From positions 141,352 through 167,476 of the forward strand of contig KN883380.1 in the NCBI GenBank assembly GCA_000934455.1: 26,125 nt of DNA. Direction: 5' to 3'. The notes beneath the pieces are model-generated. The model had not been told where the DNA came from, did not search any database, and saw only the letters and a list, made by a program, of their open reading frames with translations. Shown one piece after another: positions 24,101 to 26,125 of this stretch. Made by a program: the position numbers and the translations under genes. The first letter of the stretch is position 1, and the number at the start of each line of letters is the position of its first letter. Origin of the DNA: Apostichopus parvimensis (taxonomy: Eukaryota; Echinodermata; Holothuroidea; Aspidochirotida; Stichopodidae).

Positions 24101-25497
24101 AATCATTTCAAGAATCAGGTTTAGTAAGTCTGAAATCATTCCGAGACATTTTTGACAGTGATATTATTCCATCTAATCGAATCTTATTAGAAGGAGACCC
24201 TGGTTACGGGAAATCAACCCTTACTCTTCAAGCTGCATATGACTGGTGTTTGGGAAATTTTGCATTACCACTCAAAAATGTCGCTGTTTTCATTCTGCTG
24301 CCACTTAGGCTTCTAGGAAATATTTCTTCAATATGTGAAGCTATTCGTTTTGTCTTGATGCCACCGGAATCACCTCTGACGGACAATGACATCATGGAAA
24401 TACTGAGACATAGTTTATCTGTGGTTATCGTGTTGGATGGATATGATGAGTATCCAGATAAGAATAGTATTATAGAAACTGACATTATGAAGATACTTGC
24501 TGGAAAGATGTTCCCAAATGTCAAGGTTGTGGTATCCACTAGATCATCTTCATTACCAACATATTTACATACAACCACTGTTACTATCAGATTGACAGGA
24601 TTTGATGAAAAGTCCAGGGATGAGTACATTCAACGAACAGTTACTGGTGGTGACCAGGAAGCAAGTAGACGGATAACAAATGCTTTGAACAGTAGTCCAA
24701 TTCTAAATGATATTTGCCAGGTCCCAATGTTCTGCGTCCTATTTGCCCATGTTGCCAATGATCAAAAAGGTGTAATCGAGTTTAGTTCAGTGACGAGTTT
24801 CTTTAAATACGTGATAGACTGTTTCTACAGTCACATGTGGAAGAAAGATCACAAGGAACCAATTCATCAGTCAATACGTGAATACTCCAAACTGAACAGA
24901 CTTGCGTTTGATGGTCTAACTGGAAACGCACAAATGATTGCTTGGCCCAAGCATACCTTCATCGACACAGTTGGAAAGGATTGCTATGAAGAACTTTCAT
25001 ACATCGGCATTCTTATTGTAGATAAAACTAATGAAATAATCAACGAACCAGAAGAATATGATATTCATCACATTAAACAAAGTGAACTCGTCCGTTTCTA
25101 TCACAAACTATTTGCTGAATGGTATGCCGCTAGGTATTTGTCGTCGTACGCAGGGAGCTTTTGGCCTTTCTGGCTTAAACATAAACTAAACAAAATTAAT
25201 CCTGTCGATCTTCAATTTGTTTTTCGTTTTGCTTGTGGACTGAACAAGAAAGCCTCGAGCAGAATAATCAAATATTTGAAAAGTGTAAAAGGAGGTGCAT
25301 CATTTGCATCTCTGTGTCTTTTTGAACAGCCAGATAATCCAGAGGAGGTCGTTGAAACTGTAAAAGGATTGTGTTCTGACGGCATGATAATACGATCTTC
25401 TGACAGCAGACTCTTACAAAGATCAAATATACAGCTTCTTGAAATTGCATCGAGGAAAAAGGTACTCATAGGTTATTACCATATGTTGCAATGTTAA
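15049..25497 (+). CDS. NLR-type innate immune receptor: DED-like plus NACHT, three exons
   Basis: Predicted multi-exon gene, coding 15049-15109, 22502-22807 and 23933-25497, about 643 residues. All junctions are phase 1 and each split codon is Gly. Domain order: short N-terminus (1-20), DED-like death fold (about 22-115), NACHT (about 200-360, with Walker A G210-S217, Walker B L290-E295 and sensor T325-R326), then winged-helix/helical region (to about 630). By family knowledge such cytosolic proteins sense microbial or damage cues. Nucleotide binding at NACHT drives oligomerisation, and the death fold recruits adaptors. No LRRs are seen. The gene model is inferred from sequence alone: exon 3 is very secure, exon 2 secure, and exon 1 the weakest. 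It could be one of a large family rather than an orthologue of any named vertebrate NLR. Confidence 0.75.
15216..15248 (+). other. G-rich tract with quadruplex potential in intron 1
   Basis: Four or more runs of three or more G (GGG, an 11-G run, GGGG, GGGG) occur within 33 bases, about 107 bases downstream of the exon 1 donor on the coding strand. This meets the simple G-quadruplex pattern. It may only be a slippage-prone simple repeat. Confidence 0.5.
15249..15908. other. Intron 1 sequence with no assignable feature
   Basis: Short overlapping ORFs (15310-15507, 15455-15700) show no domain and no splice structure. I see no repeat of note before the duplicate exon start at 15909. Confidence 0.4.
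15909..16057 (+). pseudogene. Second damaged copy of a death-fold exon, cut off by a retroelement
   Basis: An intact acceptor (GTCGCAG) is followed in phase 1 by GFGRFKVDLPDHWPLL, closely echoing GFGSFKVALADVLTV at the start of exon 22502. At the DNA level CAGGTTTTGG, then GTTTCAAAGTCGACCTG against GTTTTAAAGTTGCACTTG. The frame stays open for about 35 codons, stops at TGA 16016-16018, and Penelope-like sequence begins within about 50 bases. It looks like a duplicated exon destroyed by point changes and by insertion. The match to exon 2 weakens after the first ~12 residues, so it might be a different death-fold exon. Confidence 0.55.
16058..17094 (+). pseudogene. Penelope-like reverse transcriptase, frameshifted
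   Basis: The first catalytic block is LATLDVVAMYTNTPQEE, with its Asp at 16076-16078. The frame then shifts in a 7-A run near 16150 into the main ORF (16140-17009). That ORF carries MGSQASPE (residues 47-54), the catalytic YRDD at residues 80-83 (16377-16388), YLDLKIF and the Penelope-typical TKPTETFQYLD...SAHP block from residue 145. A second shift around 16900 moves the C-terminus (LSKLFPKEPILAYKRAQNLKDLL, 16939-17007) into another frame, ending at 17094. The TKPT...SAHP and C-terminal blocks separate this from LINE and retroviral RTs. The 5' part of the ORF (DKG region) is missing here. With two frame breaks it is unlikely to be active. Confidence 0.85.
16878..17421 (+). repeat. Direct repeat copy 1 (Penelope pseudo-LTR)
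   Basis: Matches 18599-19141 with only about eight differences by eye (for example GGTTTCG/GATTTCG, GCATTTTG/GCTTTTTG, GGGCCCTCC/GGGCCATCC). It spans the RT C-terminus, its stop, and the 3' region with the hammerhead motif. The offset is 1720-1721 bases. Confidence 0.92.
17171..17231 (+). ncRNA. Hammerhead ribozyme motif, type I, copy 1
   Basis: Core CTGATGA (17180-17186) and GAAA (17213-17216). Stem I pairs GGCTTACTA (17171-17179) with TAGTTGGTC (17223-17231), 8 of 9 positions including wobbles. Stem II has GCTC (17188-17191) with GAGC (17208-17211), preceded by an A/A mismatch where G-C is usual. Stem III is ACCGGT (17216-17221), a perfect palindrome with no room for a loop, followed by C17222, so the expected cut is after 17222. 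A stem III this short should work poorly as a monomer and well as a dimer, as reported for hammerheads of Penelope-like elements. Activity is inferred. Confidence 0.72.
17422..18598 (+). pseudogene. Probable degenerate 5' half of a Penelope-like ORF
   Basis: This segment sits between the two direct repeats, where a head-to-tail copy should begin. Frames are broken into short ORFs (17602-17817, 17864-18055). Around 18335-18445, TTAIDYK and YLRKEAETLNKFLK (across frames) resemble the DKG-to-EA region that precedes the RT in Penelope-like proteins, but the match is loose. At 18599 it joins C-terminal sequence, so the RT core is absent. I am confident it belongs to the array by position and less so about its coding content. 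Confidence 0.45.
18599..19141 (+). repeat. Direct repeat copy 2 (Penelope pseudo-LTR)
   Basis: Second copy of 16878-17421. It begins in a poly-A-containing stretch (CATTTGAAAAAAGC), and homology ends at the shared CCCCCATTTCATTT, after which the flanks differ. It includes the RT C-terminal remnant, itself out of frame, and a second hammerhead motif. The near-identity implies that the array is recent or has been kept similar by conversion. Confidence 0.92.
18891..18951 (+). ncRNA. Hammerhead ribozyme motif, type I, copy 2
   Basis: Same sequence and pairing as the motif at 17171-17231: CTGATGA 18900-18906, GAAA 18933-18936, palindromic ACCGGT 18936-18941, predicted cut after C18942. The two cut sites lie 1720 bases apart. 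A transcript through both would be released as a unit-length RNA. All core bases are conserved while the surrounding repeat has changed at several sites. Confidence 0.72.
19142..20394. other. Intron 1 sequence, nothing assignable
   Basis: The largest ORF, 150 codons on the minus strand (19487-19939), has no recognised domain and sits in AT-rich DNA. A short G-rich stretch (TGGGCGCGCGTGTGGGGGGT) lies near 20290. There are no transposon ends or RNA genes. Confidence 0.4.
20395..21135. repeat. Tandem repeat, period ~143-150 bp, 4-5 diverged copies
   Basis: The anchor TCAAATTGT occurs at 20409, 20552 and 20696, and GGGGTCA boxes continue at 20832, with weaker copies to about 21120. Each unit reads roughly: AAAGGTCATTTGGGGTCACCAG, TCAAATTGTGAAACCTTGTAAAC, GATATCTCA, GGGCAGACCTCATATTT, GTACCACATTGAGTAC, AAGAAGCC. 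The copies differ by many substitutions, so this is an old array. Confidence 0.85.
21136..21900. other. Intron 1 sequence, nothing assignable
   Basis: I see no ORF of note and no clear repeats apart from ATGTTACATG-like short iterations near 21200-21245. Confidence 0.4.
21901..22103. repeat. Imperfect ~200 bp hairpin (inverted repeat), MITE-like
   Basis: The left arm 21901-21984 and right arm 22034-22103 are inverse copies. TTGGGACAATTT pairs with AAATTGTCCCAA at the outer ends, and GCACTGGTATTGTCAGTAC pairs with GTACTGACAGTATGAGTGC at the inner ends, with a ~49 base loop. The middle of the arms is diverged. No coding capacity. Confidence 0.7.
22502..22807 (+). CDS. NLR exon 2: DED-like death-fold domain
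   Basis: Acceptor TTATTTTCAACAG (22501) and donor GAAG|GTACTG (22808), phase 1 at both ends, 101 whole codons. The pattern of hydrophobic helices, with MEERGQIKPTSILTLLSALKKI (residues 65-86) followed by VKKLYEEH, is typical of death effector domains (the LEERG...N...L..LL..I...D L spacing). It is less like CARD or pyrin. The exon ends in a charged linker before the NACHT exon. In this family the domain recruits adaptors or caspases by homotypic contact. Two damaged copies of the start of this exon lie upstream (14286-14313, 15909-16018). Confidence 0.8.
22808..23932. other. Intron 2 of the NLR gene
   Basis: A GT...AG intron of about 1.1 kb (donor 22808, acceptor CTCACTACAG ending 23932). 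It contains a 16-base direct repeat (ATTTACTAAGGATTTG at 22897 and 22938). Two overlapping ORFs on opposite strands at 23470-23769 show no recognisable domain. Confidence 0.65.
23933..25497 (+). CDS. NLR exon 3: NACHT NTPase, winged-helix and helical region
   Basis: Open from the acceptor to TAA 25495-25497, 520 codons after the split Gly. A linker with PYIQEKICCVDDIYVESG leads to Walker A GDPGYGKS (24193-24216), Walker B VVIVLDGYDEYP (24421-24456) and sensor-1 VVVSTR (to 24543). Then comes a region ending in the NLR-typical FYHKLFAEWYAARYL (25096-25140) and LQFVFRFACGLN, and finally LLQRSNIQLLEIASRKK (25411-25461). All nucleotide-binding residues expected of a working NACHT are present. The last 11 codons after 25461 look unlike the family, and GGTACT at 25461-25466 is a usable donor, so the true coding end may be 25461. 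Confidence 0.93.
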
Positions 25498-25910
25498 CGT
25501 TTAGTGCCATATACGACAAAATGCAAGCAATGGCGTATTCTGTATTTTCCGATTCCACCATTGTGTGATGTTGGTGGAATATTGGCCTATATTGCATTTA
25601 GGTGTCAAATTGTCGGCAGAGCGTGGCTCACCGTGATATGCAACATGACTTCTCAGATGTTTAGAAATGAAACCAAAAAAAATCAACACAAGTTTTAAAT
25701 GTATTGGTCTTAGCTAATGTGTTACACATGCAAACAGCATCAGGTAGAGTACATTGGACATGGTGTTATATATAGATTGTCTGTGGTGTGTGAATGGAGT
25801 TAAAAATTATGATTTTGTTTTAGGATTAAGAAACACAGATTATCAACAACAGCAAGAACTTGAAGAGAATGTATTTATACTCAATTGATTGTTTCAAAAT
25901 ATTTTCAGTC

Positions 25911-25916
25911 AATAAA
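25911..25916 (+). other. Polyadenylation signal AATAAA (candidate)
   Basis: First canonical hexamer downstream of the NLR stop, about 410 bases after TAA 25497. A second follows at 26008. Either fits a gene ending inside the window, but the hexamer is common in AT-rich DNA. Confidence 0.3.
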
Positions 25917-26007
25917 TGTATTTAGAATATGAATTTCTTGAAATCCAAATTATCTTTGGTAAGCAAAGGTAGGACAGTAAATTGCTTTTGGTTGTTTCCT
26001 TTTGTTA

Positions 26008-26013
26008 AATAAA
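26008..26013 (+). other. Second polyadenylation signal AATAAA (candidate)
   Basis: Canonical hexamer 97 bases after the first. Same caveat about AT-rich background. Confidence 0.25.
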
Positions 26014-26125
26014 TTGTATACCAATAATAGACAGTATGAACTACGGTGTGAAATATTAGAAGTGATTATGTCAAACAAAACGTTTCACGAAGAATATAGG
26101 CAGTGTAAGTCATCATATTTACATG

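Larger units (their letters stand above)
25498..26125 (+). other. Downstream region: 3'-UTR or last intron
   Basis: Two AATAAA signals lie at 25911-25916 and 26008-26013. A good acceptor (GATTTTGTTTTAG, 25823) is phase-compatible with the donor at 25462. That join would add only one Asp codon before TAA (25827-25829). No LRR-coding frame is visible to the end of the window. Confidence 0.45.

Noticed and set aside
24228-24629. 133-codon minus-strand ORF
   Set aside because: Lies antisense inside the NACHT exon, whose plus-strand frame carries clear Walker motifs; it is a shadow.
25212-25469. Minus-strand ORFs at the end of NLR exon 3
   Set aside because: Shadows of the plus-strand NLR coding frame.

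Overview
The window reads as animal, not bacterial, DNA. It is AT-rich and almost gene-free by ORF length, has GT/AG-bounded exons of matching phase, and is full of degraded transposable elements, satellites and homopolymer runs. The one clear host gene encodes an NLR-type innate immune receptor with a DED-like death-fold domain and a NACHT NTPase. Expanded families of this kind are known in echinoderms and amphioxus. Together with a Penelope-like element and a dispersed repeat carrying AGGTCA-type units, this makes a marine deuterostome, probably an echinoderm such as a sea cucumber, my best guess. That is inference, not an identification.

Layout. 12-2656 is a non-coding fold-back DNA element with ~450-480 bp terminal inverted repeats and TA flanks. 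2700-3285 is a ~233 bp satellite, with a detached piece at 3945-4031. 6397-7370 is a decayed LINE (endonuclease and linker parts). 7371-12580 holds nothing convincing. 13860-13917 and 15049-15109 are two candidate first coding exons, both ending in phase 1. Around them lie two damaged copies of the start of the death-fold exon (14086-14313 and 15909-16057). The second damaged copy is followed directly by a Penelope-like retroelement array (about 16058-19141). The array has a frameshifted reverse transcriptase, two ~544 bp direct repeats 98-99% identical by eye, and a hammerhead ribozyme motif in each repeat. 20395-21135 is a ~143-150 bp tandem repeat and 21901-22103 an imperfect hairpin element.

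The NLR gene is best modelled on the + strand as exons 15042-15109, 22502-22807 and 23933-25497. All junctions are phase 1, giving about 643 codons. The order is: short N-terminus, DED-like domain, NACHT with complete Walker A and Walker B/sensor-1 motifs, winged-helix and helical region. No leucine-rich repeats are visible. Either the protein is LRR-less, or further exons are spliced from a donor at 25462 to sequence outside the window. The 7.4 kb first intron has absorbed the exon relic, the Penelope array, the tandem repeat and the hairpin.

Most interesting points: the paired hammerhead ribozymes with a palindromic, loop-less stem III (a dimer-type design); repeated duplication of the death-fold exon start with one copy cut off by a retroelement; and two competing phase-1 first exons for one immune receptor.
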